From Methylacidimicrobium cyclopophantes (GTDB taxonomy: Bacteria; Verrucomicrobiota; Verrucomicrobiia; Methylacidiphilales; Methylacidiphilaceae), in contig NZ_CABFUZ020000080.1 of the NCBI RefSeq assembly GCF_902143385.2, forward strand, positions 1 through 37,683: DNA of 37,683 nt, given 5' to 3'. Every line of letters begins with the position of its first letter. Within the stretch, counting starts at the first letter, position 1. Below are positions 25,347 to 34,006 of this stretch, piece by piece. The notes beneath the pieces were generated by a model. It ran no database searches and was not told the origin of the DNA. It saw nothing but the letters and a program-made list of their open reading frames with translations. The position numbers were made by a program, and so were the translations under genes.

Positions 25347-27947
25347 ATGCCCAAGAGAGTCGTCATGGGATCCACCTCACCATCTACCGCAGGCAAGCCG
25401 CCGGCCGAGAAGGGTCTGCTCCCGCTCTCGCTTCTGCAAGTCGAGCAGAAGACGCTCTCCAACGGACTGACGATCCTCGTCAATCGGGACATGGGGGCTC
25501 CGGTGGTCTCTCTCCAATGCTGGTGCTCCACGGGAAGCATCCACGAGGGCCGGTGGATCGGCTCGGGAATCTCCCATCTCTTGGAACATCTGCTCTTTAA
25601 AGGGACCCCTACCCGGACCGGGATTCAGATGGTCCAAGAGATTCAGGACCTCGGAGGCCACTTCAATGCCTACACGACCTACGAACGGACGGTCTATCAT
25701 GTCGATCTACCGGCGGACTCTTGGCAGCGAGCCTTGCCGATTCTGGCCGACGCCGTGCTCCACCCCGCCATTGCTCCGGAGGAGTTCGACCGGGAAAAAG
25801 ACGTAATTCGGCGGGAATTCGCCATGGCCGAGGACGATCCCGAGAGTCAGCTCTTCCAGGCGGCCTGTGAAACCGCCTTTCTTCGCCATCCGTTGCGCTT
25901 TCCGATCCTTGGACAGATCGATCTCTTCAACGCATTGAGCCGCGAGGACGTTGTTGCCTACCATCGCGAGCGGTATGTGCCGCAGAATCTCTTCCTCGTA
26001 GTATCCGGCGCGGCGGAGCCGGAAGAGGTCTTTCCCGTGGCGGAGGAGTGCTTCGGTGGAGAGCCGCGGCGATTTCTCCCGGATATCCCGCTCCCCGTAG
26101 AACCCTTGCAAGTAGCCGCGCGGCATGCTCGGAAACCATTCCCTTCCGAGCTTGCGCGTGTCGCGATGCTCTATCCGGTCCCCGGGTTGGGACATCCTGA
26201 TTCCGCCCCTTTGCGGGTCCTTGCCTTGCTCCTCGGCGAGAGCCGGAGTTCGATTCTCCATCAAGAGCTGGTCGAAAAGGAAGGCTTGGCCGAGGAAGTG
26301 GAAGCGTTTGCATTCGCCGGGATGGAGATTGGAGCTTTCGGCATCGAGGCCCGATGCGGGCCGGAGCGGTTGGAGGAGTTGGCGGAGCGGATCCGCGGGG
26401 AACTTTCCCGGATGGGGGAGTCGTTGCCTGCGGAAGCCGACTTGACCTTGGCTCGTCGGTTGACACTGGCACGCTCGATCGCCGACCTGAAGAGCATGGC
26501 GGGAAAGGCCGAGGCGGTGGGCTCGGGCTGGTTGTTGGCTCGGGATCCTTACTTGAAGGAAACGTTTCTGCGGCTCTTACTTGGGGTGACGGCCGAAGAG
26601 GTCCAACGCGTAGCGCGCCGCTACCTCGTGCCGCACAAGGAGAATCGAGTCGATCTCGTTCCCGCTGATTTCCCTCCTCCCAAACGGAGGCGGGCAGGAG
26701 GCGCGCTTCCGGTGAAAGGCGCGACTCCTTTTTTGACGAAGGCGAGCGGCGGACTTCGGATGCTTTCCCTCGAAAGCGGCCTGCCCCTCCAATTTTTTCG
26801 GGCCGCTTTCGACGGCGGACTTCTTTTCGAACCCAAGGGAAAAGAGGGAGTCTGTTTTCTTTCGGCGCAGCTGCTGCTGAAGGGGACTCGGAAGCGGACG
26901 GCGGCTCGGATCGCTCGGGAGGTGGAAGAGCTCGGCGGCTCGATGGCAGCCGATGCCGGGAACAATTCCGCCGGCCTTTCCCTGGAGGTTTTGAGCAGCG
27001 AGTGGGCTTCGGCCCTTGACCTCTTTCTCGACATGCTTCTCGAGCCGGCTTGCCGGGAAGAGGAGCTTGTCATCGAAAAACGGAAGCAGCTTTCGCTGCT
27101 CCAGGCCGAGCGCGACGACCCGCTCGCCATCGCTCGAGATCTCATTCGCCGGGCTCTCTGGGGAGAGCATCCGTCCGGAGGCAACGTCCTGGGGACGGAG
27201 CAAAGCATTGCTTCGATCGGCGTTTCCGATGTGGCGGAATTCATCCGCAAAGTACTGCAGACGAACCGTCTGATCATCGCGGGAGCGGGTCCGGTAAACC
27301 CGACCGAGTGGCAATCGATCGTCGCCTCGACGATCGCTTCCCGATTTGGCGAGGCTTCGGAGCCTCCCTTTCTTCCCCTGCCGCCGCGGCCGGCGCAACC
27401 CGTCCGCGTCGAAAAACGGGTCCCGGGCAAAGAGCAAGCCATTGTGGAGATCGCCTTCCCGATCCCGGAACTGGTTCATCCCGACCATTTGCCCTTAGGG
27501 GTAGTGCGGGAGGCTCTTTCGGATCTCGGAACCCGGCTTTTCGTCCGCGTGCGCGACGAGTTGGGGCTGGCCTACTTCGTGAGCGCTTCGCGTTTCCTCG
27601 GCCGACAGGCCGGGTATTTCTTTTTCTATGCCGGAACCGCTCCCGGAAAAGAGAGGGAGGTGGAGCAAATCCTGTTGGAGGAGGTCTTCCGGTTGGCCGA
27701 AGAGGGGTTTTCGGAAGAAGAGTTTGCCCGAGCCCGTGCTAAGTTGATCAGCGAGGAGAAGATGTCGTGGCAGAATCCCGCTGCCGTGGTGGCGAATTCG
27801 GCCCTGCACGAACTCTTGGGGTTGGGATGGGATTATGATGAGCGGCGGCTCGCTCGCTTGGGGGCGATGGAGTCGGAGGAGGTCAACCGCGTGCTCCGCT
27901 CCTATTTTCGAACTCAGGGATATGTCGTGGGCGTCGTTCGGCCCTAA
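25347..27947 (+). CDS. M16 family zinc peptidase, two M16 units in one chain
   Basis: The N-terminal half is an active-type M16 (pitrilysin/processing peptidase) domain: the inverted zinc motif HLLEH (His77, Glu80, His81) followed 76 residues later by the third ligand Glu157 in VIRREFAMAEDDP. The C-terminal half (from about residue 450) repeats the fold but has SAQLLLKGT where the zinc motif would be, so it is catalytically inactive; it keeps RDELGLAYFVSAS, the substrate-binding Arg/Tyr block. Many bacteria encode these halves as two adjacent genes; here they are one 866-residue protein. There is no clear signal peptide. The ATG at 25365, with AAGAGAG upstream, is an alternative start. Substrate unknown. 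Confidence 0.93.
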   Translation: MPKRVVMGSTSPSTAGKPPAEKGLLPLSLLQVEQKTLSNGLTILVNRDMGAPVVSLQCWCSTGSIHEGRWIGSGISHLLEHLLFKGTPTRTGIQMVQEIQDLGGHFNAYTTYERTVYHVDLPADSWQRALPILADAVLHPAIAPEEFDREKDVIRREFAMAEDDPESQLFQAACETAFLRHPLRFPILGQIDLFNALSREDVVAYHRERYVPQNLFLVVSGAAEPEEVFPVAEECFGGEPRRFLPDIPLPVEPLQVAARHARKPFPSELARVAMLYPVPGLGHPDSAPLRVLALLLGESRSSILHQELVEKEGLAEEVEAFAFAGMEIGAFGIEARCGPERLEELAERIRGELSRMGESLPAEADLTLARRLTLARSIADLKSMAGKAEAVGSGWLLARDPYLKETFLRLLLGVTAEEVQRVARRYLVPHKENRVDLVPADFPPPKRRRAGGALPVKGATPFLTKASGGLRMLSLESGLPLQFFRAAFDGGLLFEPKGKEGVCFLSAQLLLKGTRKRTAARIAREVEELGGSMAADAGNNSAGLSLEVLSSEWASALDLFLDMLLEPACREEELVIEKRKQLSLLQAERDDPLAIARDLIRRALWGEHPSGGNVLGTEQSIASIGVSDVAEFIRKVLQTNRLIIAGAGPVNPTEWQSIVASTIASRFGEASEPPFLPLPPRPAQPVRVEKRVPGKEQAIVEIAFPIPELVHPDHLPLGVVREALSDLGTRLFVRVRDELGLAYFVSASRFLGRQAGYFFFYAGTAPGKEREVEQILLEEVFRLAEEGFSEEEFARARAKLISEEKMSWQNPAAVVANSALHELLGLGWDYDERRLARLGAMESEEVNRVLRSYFRTQGYVVGVVRP

Positions 27948-27996
27948 TGGCGCAGAAATCGGTTGAGTCTTCCCCAAAAAGATCGTTTGGTTCCTT

Positions 27997-28425
27997 ATGG
28001 ATCATTCCCTCTCCGATGCGGAAGTACAGGCACGGTTCGCGCGCCATCTGCAGATGCAGATCGACCATATTCTGGTGCTCCTGGGTCGGATTCCGCTTCC
28101 AGGGATGGAGGCGATGGAACCGCGCCTTCCGGAAGCTCGGGAGCTCATCGACCATTTGGAGGCTTTGGAGGTAAAGACGCGCGGCAACCTCCAACCCCAT
28201 GAGCAGGCCTTCCTCGGCGGCGCTCTGACCGAACTGCGTTTGGCGTATGTCGAGGCGTGCCAAGGTCGAAGGACGGCAGCGGCCCCTTCCCCTTCTTCTC
28301 CGGTTCCTCCGGAACCGGCAGGAGCGGAAGGGGTTCCTCCTCCGCCGATCTCCTCACAGGAGTCTCGGCAAGCTCCGTCCTCGACCGAAGAAGGCAAAAA
28401 GAAGTTTTTTAAGAGCTACGGGTAG
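27997..28425 (+). CDS. DUF1844 family protein
   Basis: Residues 8-88 (FARHLQMQIDHILVLLGRIP, then EARELIDHLEALEVKTRGNL and LTELRLAYVEAC) match the DUF1844 family, a helical domain of unknown function. Residues 90-130 are Pro/Ser/Glu-rich and probably disordered; the protein ends KKKFFKSYG, a tail I associate with verrucomicrobial members. It has 142 residues, starts 49 bases after the M16 gene and precedes moaA by 39 bases. No catalytic residues are evident. Confidence 0.86.
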   Translation: MDHSLSDAEVQARFARHLQMQIDHILVLLGRIPLPGMEAMEPRLPEARELIDHLEALEVKTRGNLQPHEQAFLGGALTELRLAYVEACQGRRTAAAPSPSSPVPPEPAGAEGVPPPPISSQESRQAPSSTEEGKKKFFKSYG

Positions 28426-28464
28426 CCCGATCCTCATGGGTTCCTGGAGACAAGAAAGGGGTTC

Positions 28465-29445
28465 GTGAGCTGCCACGATAGCTTTCGTCGTTCCGTCCAT
28501 TATTTAAGGATTTCCGTCACGGATCGCTGCAATGAGCGCTGCCTCTACTGCTTCCCCCGTGATTTTTCCGGTTGGCGAGAGAAAGAAGATCTGCTGACCT
28601 ACGAGGAAATCCTGGCGATCGTTGCGGTCGCAGCGGAACTCGGATTCACCGATTTCCGCATCACGGGCGGGGAGCCGCTCGTCCGAGCGGGGGTGCCCGG
28701 CTTGATCCGCGAGATTTCGAGGACATCGGGGGTCAGGAGCGTACGACTTTCGACCAATGGAACCCGTTTGGCCGGTTTGGCCGCCGAATTGAACGACTCC
28801 GGTCTTTCGGGAATCAACATCAGTTTGGACGCCCTCGATCCGAAGCGGTATTACCAGATTACGGGAGGATATCTGGGGCCGGTGCTCGAGGGGATCGAGG
28901 CGGTGCGCCGGCTTGGCTTTGCGCAGATCAAGCTCAACACCGTCTTATTGCGCCATCGCAACGAGGATCAGATCGAGGCGCTGCTCGATTTTGCAGCGGA
29001 AAGGGATCTGATTCTTCGATTCATCGAGCTCATGCCGGTCACTTCTCGGGAGGTCCTGCGTCCGGACAACTTTCTTTCCGCAGCGGAGCTCCAGCGCAAA
29101 CTGGAAAGCGAAGATCGGCTCGAACCGCTCGATCGCTCCCTTGGATTCGGGCCCGCGCGCTACTTTCGGATGGAGAAAAGGGGGGTCACCGTGGGATTCA
29201 TCGGGGCTCTGAGCGATCTCCACTTTTGCGAGCGATGCAACAAGATGCGCCTTACGGCGGACGGGCGGCTCCGGCCCTGTCTGGGGAACCATCTGGAAGT
29301 CGATCTTCGACCCTTTTTGCGGCCGACGATGGATCGGCATGGCTTGCGGGAAGCTTTCCTCGATACGCTGCGCCGCAAGCCGTTGGAGCACTCCTTCCGG
29401 GACTATTACGAGCCCGAGCGGACGATGACCGCCCTGGGAGGATAG
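28465..29445 (+). CDS. moaA: GTP 3',8-cyclase MoaA
   Basis: MoaA is the radical SAM enzyme that starts molybdopterin synthesis by cyclising GTP. The SAM cluster motif is Cys22-x3-Cys26-x2-Cys29 in RCNERCLYCF, and the second, GTP-binding [4Fe-4S] cluster is Cys255-x2-Cys258-x13-Cys272 in HFCERCNKMRLTADGRLRPC. The protein ends in Gly-Gly, required for activity in studied homologues. It has 326 residues. The start is GTG, with AAAGGGG upstream. It lies 2 bases before moaD. MoaC, its partner in making cPMP, is not in the window and must be elsewhere. Confidence 0.97.
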   Translation: MSCHDSFRRSVHYLRISVTDRCNERCLYCFPRDFSGWREKEDLLTYEEILAIVAVAAELGFTDFRITGGEPLVRAGVPGLIREISRTSGVRSVRLSTNGTRLAGLAAELNDSGLSGINISLDALDPKRYYQITGGYLGPVLEGIEAVRRLGFAQIKLNTVLLRHRNEDQIEALLDFAAERDLILRFIELMPVTSREVLRPDNFLSAAELQRKLESEDRLEPLDRSLGFGPARYFRMEKRGVTVGFIGALSDLHFCERCNKMRLTADGRLRPCLGNHLEVDLRPFLRPTMDRHGLREAFLDTLRRKPLEHSFRDYYEPERTMTALGG

Positions 29446-29447
29446 GG

Positions 29448-29699
29448 ATGAACTCCGAAGAGAGAACGGTTCGCCTGCTGCTCTTTGCGCAGGCCAGGGA
29501 GCTTCTCGGTTTCCGGGAACACTGGGTTTCCGTCCGTGCCGAGGAGACGCCGCGCGAGATCCTCGAAAGGATTGCGCCCGGCTTTTTTGAAAAGATTCCC
29601 GGAGCGCGGGTCAGCCTCGATCTCGAGTATTGCTCTTGGGATGCCCCCGTCGGGGATGCGGACGAGATGGCCGTGCTTCCCCCGGTGAGCGGAGGATGA
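29448..29699 (+). CDS. moaD: Molybdopterin synthase sulfur carrier subunit MoaD
   Basis: This 83-residue ubiquitin-fold protein carries the sulfur used to make the dithiolene of molybdopterin. The diagnostic C terminus PPVSGG is present, ending in the Gly-Gly that is thiocarboxylated. The N-terminal half (VRLLLFAQARELLGF) fits the family. The ATG is 2 bases after the moaA stop, with GGAGGATAGGG before it. Its stop overlaps the moaE start as ATGA (29696-29699), consistent with balanced production of the two synthase subunits. Confidence 0.94.
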   Translation: MNSEERTVRLLLFAQARELLGFREHWVSVRAEETPREILERIAPGFFEKIPGARVSLDLEYCSWDAPVGDADEMAVLPPVSGG

Positions 29700-30154
29700 G
29701 CGTGGGGATTTCCGTTTCGCTGATCGACGGGCCGCTCGAGCGGCCCCGGATCTCCTTTCCGCTGGAAGGCGCCACCGGAGTGATCGTAGAGTTTTTCGGC
29801 GTCGTGCGTGGGTGCGAGAGAGGGAGGTCGATTGTCGCCCTTGATTACGAGGCCTATCGGGCCATGGCTCAGAAGGAACTCGAGCGAATTGCCGAAGAGG
29901 TAGGGGATCGCGGGCTCTGCCACGAGCTCGTTCTCATCCATCGAATCGGAAGGGTTCCCGTGGGTGAGCCTTCTCTTTATCTCCGCGTTTCGGCCGAGCG
30001 GCGCGGAACCGCGTTTCGCATCGCCGAAGAGGTCATCCGCAGGCTCAAGACCGATGTCCCGATCTGGAAAGCCGCCGTCGATGCCGAAGCGGATCCGAAG
30101 GCCGCCGAAACGGTCCGAGAGAGCGGGTCTTCCCGCTTCCGCGCTCCTTCCTGA
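29696..30154 (+). CDS. moaE: Molybdopterin synthase catalytic subunit MoaE
   Basis: MoaE converts cPMP to molybdopterin with sulfur from MoaD. The 152-residue protein has FFGVVRGCERGR (34-45), LDYEAYRAMAQKEL (49-62) and HRIGRVPVGE (82-91). The two catalytic lysines are conserved as Lys118 and Lys125 in RLKTDVPIWKAAV, equal in spacing to Lys119 and Lys126 of E. coli. It overlaps moaD by 4 bases. The following 172 bases up to the convergent cysNC gene hold no gene or clear terminator; a short stem (GCTGC/GCAGC near 30180) is visible but has no T run. Confidence 0.95.
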   Translation: MSVGISVSLIDGPLERPRISFPLEGATGVIVEFFGVVRGCERGRSIVALDYEAYRAMAQKELERIAEEVGDRGLCHELVLIHRIGRVPVGEPSLYLRVSAERRGTAFRIAEEVIRRLKTDVPIWKAAVDAEADPKAAETVRESGSSRFRAPS

Positions 30155-30326
30155 GACATGCGGGCTAAGGTCCCTTGGCTGCTTTCTGGCAGCGAGAGTC
30201 GCCGTTTTCCAAGCGATCGTTGCGGAGGCCAGAGCATGCTTATGCGGCGGCAAGGCGCTCTTTCCCTCTGCTCTCTTCCGGAGCTTGGCTCCTCCCCGCT
30301 TTCCCGTCGCCTCCCGCAAAGGAAGG

Positions 30327-32249
30327 TTAAATGATCGCGGCCGGATCTTCTCGTAGCGATGGCCGATTCGGGACCGCGATCGCCTCTTGGACGATCTTCA
30401 TCAGCCGTTCCACGCATTCGGTGGGCGAGAGCTGATCCGTCGGGAGCTCCAACTCGGCCGCTTCCGGCACCTCGTAGGGGGAATCGATTCCCGTGAATTC
30501 CGGAATTTCCCCGCGTTCGGCTCGCGCGTAGAGCGCTTTCGGATCGCGCGCTCGGCAGACTTCGAGGGGAGCATGGACGAAGATCTCTCGAAACGGGATG
30601 CCCGCTGCTTCCGCGATTTCCCGTGCCTTGCGGCGATCGGCGCGAAAAGGCGAAATCAACGCGACGATGGCAACCAGTCCCGCATCGGCCAGGAGGCGAG
30701 CGGCCTCTGCCGCTCTTCGGATATTTTCTCTCCTGTCCTGGGCGCTGAATCCCAGGTCGCTGGAGAGGCCGTGACGCAGGTTGTCTCCGTCGAGAACATA
30801 GGCCCAAATTCCTCTGCGGAAGAGATGGGTTTCCAATTGGATGGCGAGGGTCGATTTGCCGGCACCCGAGAGTCCGGTGAACCAGAGGATGGCACCGCGA
30901 TGCCCCAGCGCGCGCGTTCGTTCGTCCCGGTCGATCTCTCCTTCCGTCCAGAATAGAGGGCTGCTTTGATGCACCGGGGGCAGGGAGGCCTTCGGGTAAC
31001 GAGCGCCGAGAACGATGCCCCCTCCGAGGATTCGCCCGTCCTTTGCGAGAATGAAGCGTCCGGTCAGGGCGATTTCCGAAGCGTTGTCGAAGGCGAGCGG
31101 CCGTTGGGTGCGGATGAGCACCTCCGCGATCTCATTGGGAGCGACTCCCGGCTTCTGGGAGTCCTGGACGGAAAGCGTTTCCGCATCGATGATCCGGTCG
31201 ACCTCCGTGACGCGCGCGCCGACCGACTGCGTCATCAAGCGCAGCTCGTAACTTTCCCCCACGCGAAGGGGATCTGGTCCGAGCCAAAAAATCTTTGCCG
31301 GGAATTCACGCGCCTCGATCGGAGTTTTTTCGAGGGAGCTGGCGATCATGCCTCGTTCGACAAAGATCTCCTCCTCCAGGATCAACGCTGTCGAGCGTCC
31401 CGCCGATGCTTCCTCGGGGGTCGTTTCCGGAGGCCACTCCGCGAAGGCACGCAGCCGGGCGCGCTTGCGGCCGGGCCAAAAAAGGAGCTCATCACCGACT
31501 CGGAGAGAGCCTGTTTCCACCCGACCCGCGATCAAGCGTTCCGCACCTCGGCGATAGACGTCTTGTACGGAGAAGCGAAGAGGCAGGTCGTCGAGGGAGG
31601 GGAGAGCGGGAACCGCATCGAGCGCCTCGAGCAGAGTCCCACCGACGTACCAGGGCATTCGGGGGCTCGGCTGGACGATATTCTCCCCCAGCCGCGCGGA
31701 GAGGGGGAGAGAAGTGGGCTCCGGAAGGCCGAGCTCGGCAAAAAGCGTCGCCAGAGAGCCGGCGATTTCCCGATAGCGGCTTTCCGCAAAGTCGACCAAA
31801 TCCATTTTATTGATGCCCACAAGGATGTGGCGAATTCCCAAGATCGGGAGGAGCATCGCATGGCGCCGTGTCTGCTCCCGCACCCCTTCCTGGGCGTCGA
31901 CGACCAACACGGCCGCATGGGCTCTGGCCGCTCCCGAGAGCATGTTTTTCAGGAACTCCTTGTGACCGGGCGCGTCTATGATCGCATATCGCCTTCTCCG
32001 AGTGCGGAACCGGATCTCCGTCGTATCGATGGTAACGTTCTGAGCCTGTTCTTCGAGGAGAGAGTCGAGCAGGAAGGCGTGCTCGAAGGGAACTCCTTCC
32101 GCCGCGGCCGCCCTGGCGAGCTCTTCGGCTTTCCCTTCCGGAACCGAGCCCGTGTCGAAGAGCAGACGGCCGATCAGGGTCGATTTCCCATGGTCCACAT
32201 GGCCGATCACGACGATCGGCAAGACTTCTTCCGTAGGAGAAAAATGCAT
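30327..32249 (-). CDS. cysNC: Fused sulfate adenylyltransferase large subunit / APS kinase
   Basis: This 640-residue protein joins two steps of sulfate activation. Residues 1 to about 430 are the GTPase subunit CysN, with GHVDHGKST (16-24), DAPGHKEF (92-99) and NKMD (147-150). Residues from about 450 are APS kinase CysC, with P-loop GLSGAGKST (459-467), DGDNLRHGL and the FxGIDSPYE region. GTP hydrolysis drives ATP-sulfurylase with CysD, and the kinase makes PAPS. The GTPase part is divergent from E. coli CysN, reading EEQAQNVTIDTTEIRF where enterobacteria have EREQGITIDVAYRYF. I chose the ATG at 32249; the open frame continues upstream inside cysD without family similarity. It lies 17 bases after cysD. 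Confidence 0.95.
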   Translation of the reverse strand: MHFSPTEEVLPIVVIGHVDHGKSTLIGRLLFDTGSVPEGKAEELARAAAAEGVPFEHAFLLDSLLEEQAQNVTIDTTEIRFRTRRRRYAIIDAPGHKEFLKNMLSGAARAHAAVLVVDAQEGVREQTRRHAMLLPILGIRHILVGINKMDLVDFAESRYREIAGSLATLFAELGLPEPTSLPLSARLGENIVQPSPRMPWYVGGTLLEALDAVPALPSLDDLPLRFSVQDVYRRGAERLIAGRVETGSLRVGDELLFWPGRKRARLRAFAEWPPETTPEEASAGRSTALILEEEIFVERGMIASSLEKTPIEAREFPAKIFWLGPDPLRVGESYELRLMTQSVGARVTEVDRIIDAETLSVQDSQKPGVAPNEIAEVLIRTQRPLAFDNASEIALTGRFILAKDGRILGGGIVLGARYPKASLPPVHQSSPLFWTEGEIDRDERTRALGHRGAILWFTGLSGAGKSTLAIQLETHLFRRGIWAYVLDGDNLRHGLSSDLGFSAQDRRENIRRAAEAARLLADAGLVAIVALISPFRADRRKAREIAEAAGIPFREIFVHAPLEVCRARDPKALYARAERGEIPEFTGIDSPYEVPEAAELELPTDQLSPTECVERLMKIVQEAIAVPNRPSLREDPAAII

Positions 32250-32266
32250 GACCGGACGGGCCTTTC

Positions 32267-33073
32267 TTATAGGAATCCTTTGGCGCGGAGCTTTTGCATG
32301 GCATTGCGCTCGTGGTGGTCTTGGGCTCGCCCTGCCCGCTCGGGCGTGCGCGTGGAATAGAGCTCCGCGATGATCTCGTCCACCGTTGATGCCGTGCTCG
32401 GCACCGGATGCGTGATCGGCCGGCAGCCGATGGAGCGGAAACGCTTCCCGTTTCGTGCAAAGTAGAGCGGGGGAATGGGAATCTTTTCGCGCCGGATGTA
32501 GAGCCAAACATCGTATTCGGTCCAGTCGAGCAGGGGTTGCACGCGCACATGACCGCCCGCTCCCTTGGGAGGAAGAGCGAACTGATTCCAGAATTCCGGA
32601 GGCTGATCCTTGTAGTTCCACTCGCCCTCGGAGGACCGCGGAGAAAAGTAGCGCTCCTTCGCCCGCGTCGGATCCTCATCTCGGCGAATCCCGGTAATCA
32701 GGGCATCCCATTGGTATTCGGCCAAGGCCTGCTGGAGGGCGACCGTCTTGAGCTCGTGAGTCACCGTAACGGGATCGTGAGTTTCGTAACCGACGCCGCG
32801 CGCAATCGCCTCTTCATTGATCTTTACGATGAGTTGGAGGCCGTAATGCTTTTGGGCCCATGCGCGGAACTCGAGCATTTCCGGAAATTCATAGGTAGTG
32901 TCAATGTGGAGGACCGGGAAAGGAATCCGGCCGCAAAAGGCCTTTTGGGCAAGCCAGAGGAGCACGTTGGAATCCTTGCCCATCGACCAAGGCATGCCGA
33001 TTCGCCGGAACGTCCGGTAGGCCTCTCGCAGGAGGAAAATGCTTTGCGATTCAAGCTTGCTCAAATTGCTCAT
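32267..33073 (-). CDS. cysD: Sulfate adenylyltransferase subunit 2
   Basis: CysD is the ATP pyrophosphatase-type subunit that forms adenosine 5'-phosphosulfate from ATP and sulfate together with CysN. The PP-loop SMGKDS (30-35) is present, followed by HIDTTYEFPEM, a TGIRRDEDPTRAKER block (about 138-152) and the late SIGCRPITHPVPS. It has 268 residues, shorter than E. coli CysD (302). The ATG at 33073 gives the usual SKLESQSIFLLREA start. It reads divergently from cysH with only 14 bases between the annotated starts, so its promoter must lie within or before the 5' part of cysH. Confidence 0.95.
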   Translation of the reverse strand: MSNLSKLESQSIFLLREAYRTFRRIGMPWSMGKDSNVLLWLAQKAFCGRIPFPVLHIDTTYEFPEMLEFRAWAQKHYGLQLIVKINEEAIARGVGYETHDPVTVTHELKTVALQQALAEYQWDALITGIRRDEDPTRAKERYFSPRSSEGEWNYKDQPPEFWNQFALPPKGAGGHVRVQPLLDWTEYDVWLYIRREKIPIPPLYFARNGKRFRSIGCRPITHPVPSTASTVDEIIAELYSTRTPERAGRAQDHHERNAMQKLRAKGFL

Positions 33074-33074
33074 G

Positions 33075-33086
33075 AGTCTATAGACT
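33075..33086. promoter_or_regulatory. 12-bp palindrome between divergent cysD and cysH
   Basis: AGTCTATAGACT is a perfect palindrome that fills almost the whole 14-base gap between the cysD and cysH start codons. Its centre, TATAGA, lies 16 bases downstream of TTGCTC (33057-33062) on the plus strand, so it could serve as the -10 box of a cysH promoter if cysH translation begins further in. Such a site could be an operator controlling both directions. The palindrome is seen directly; the function is inference. Confidence 0.45.
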
Positions 33087-33087
33087 A

Positions 33088-33909
33088 ATGGGAGATATGG
33101 AAAAGCCAAGCATTTTTGCGGAGTGCGGCGCTACTTCCCTTCCTCCCCATCTGGAAGAAATTCGAACAGAGGGGAAAACCGAGAGCAAGCGGAAAGCGGC
33201 AGAAGCCGCAGAGAGCCCGGAAGCGGAAAGGGCTCTCGCAAAAATGGACGCTGCCGAGCGTATCGAGTGGGCATTCGCCCGATTCGGAGATCGAGTGATC
33301 GTAAGCTCGAGCTTCGGCATACAGGCGGGGGTCTTGCTGCATCTGGTCACACGGCTGCGCCCCGAAGTTCCCGTCGTTCTCGTCGACACCGGCTATCTCT
33401 TCCCCGAAACTTATCGATATGCCGATCTGCTCACCGAGCGATTCGGGCTTCGCCTGCACGTGGCCCGGCCTTCCCTTTCCGCCGCTTGGTTCGAGGCGCG
33501 TCACGGACGACTTTGGGAAAACGGAGTCGAGGGGCTCGATCGGTATAACGAGCTTCGAAAGGTCGAGCCGATGCGCAGGGCCTTGGAGACGCTCCGTGCC
33601 GAATGCTGGCTTGCGGGAGTGCGCCGAACGCAGGCCAAGACGCGGGCGGATCTCCCGGTTCTCCAATGGCAGGATGGAATCGCGAAGCTCCATCCCATAG
33701 TCGACTGGGACGATGCGCAGGTAGAAGCCTATCTCGACAAATGGGAGATTCCCCGGCATCCCCTCGCTTCGCGCGGGTACGTGTCCGTGGGGGATGTTCC
33801 AACGAGCCGTCCGTGGGAAGAAGGGATGCTTCCGGAGGAGACCCGCTTCTTCGGGTGGAAGCGCGAATGCGGCCTCCATGAGCGCCCTCCGGAGCGCCCG
33901 ACGCGGTAG
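33088..33909 (+). CDS. cysH: Phosphoadenosine phosphosulfate reductase
   Basis: CysH reduces PAPS to sulfite with thioredoxin or glutaredoxin as donor. The PP-loop region SSSFGIQ (73-79), VDTGYLFPETYRYADLL (99-115) and RKVEPMRRAL (157-166) fit the cyanobacteria/plant-like branch, and the catalytic cysteine is Cys261 in KRECGLHE. The CC...CxxC ligands of APS reductases are missing, so PAPS is the expected substrate, matching the APS kinase in the adjacent cysNC. The first 50 residues are unlike the family and low complexity; later starts (ATG 33097 or ATG 33244) are possible, and 33244 would leave 170 bases for divergent promoters. The gene has 273 residues as given. Confidence 0.93.
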   Translation: MGDMEKPSIFAECGATSLPPHLEEIRTEGKTESKRKAAEAAESPEAERALAKMDAAERIEWAFARFGDRVIVSSSFGIQAGVLLHLVTRLRPEVPVVLVDTGYLFPETYRYADLLTERFGLRLHVARPSLSAAWFEARHGRLWENGVEGLDRYNELRKVEPMRRALETLRAECWLAGVRRTQAKTRADLPVLQWQDGIAKLHPIVDWDDAQVEAYLDKWEIPRHPLASRGYVSVGDVPTSRPWEEGMLPEETRFFGWKRECGLHERPPERPTR

Positions 33910-34006
33910 GGGCCTTACCCGGCTTTTTCCTTCTGTTTTCCCGCTTCCCTTAGGTATCTTGGCGGGAATGTCTCGTTGCAAGAAGACGAGGCGGGCGGAT
34001 TTCTCC

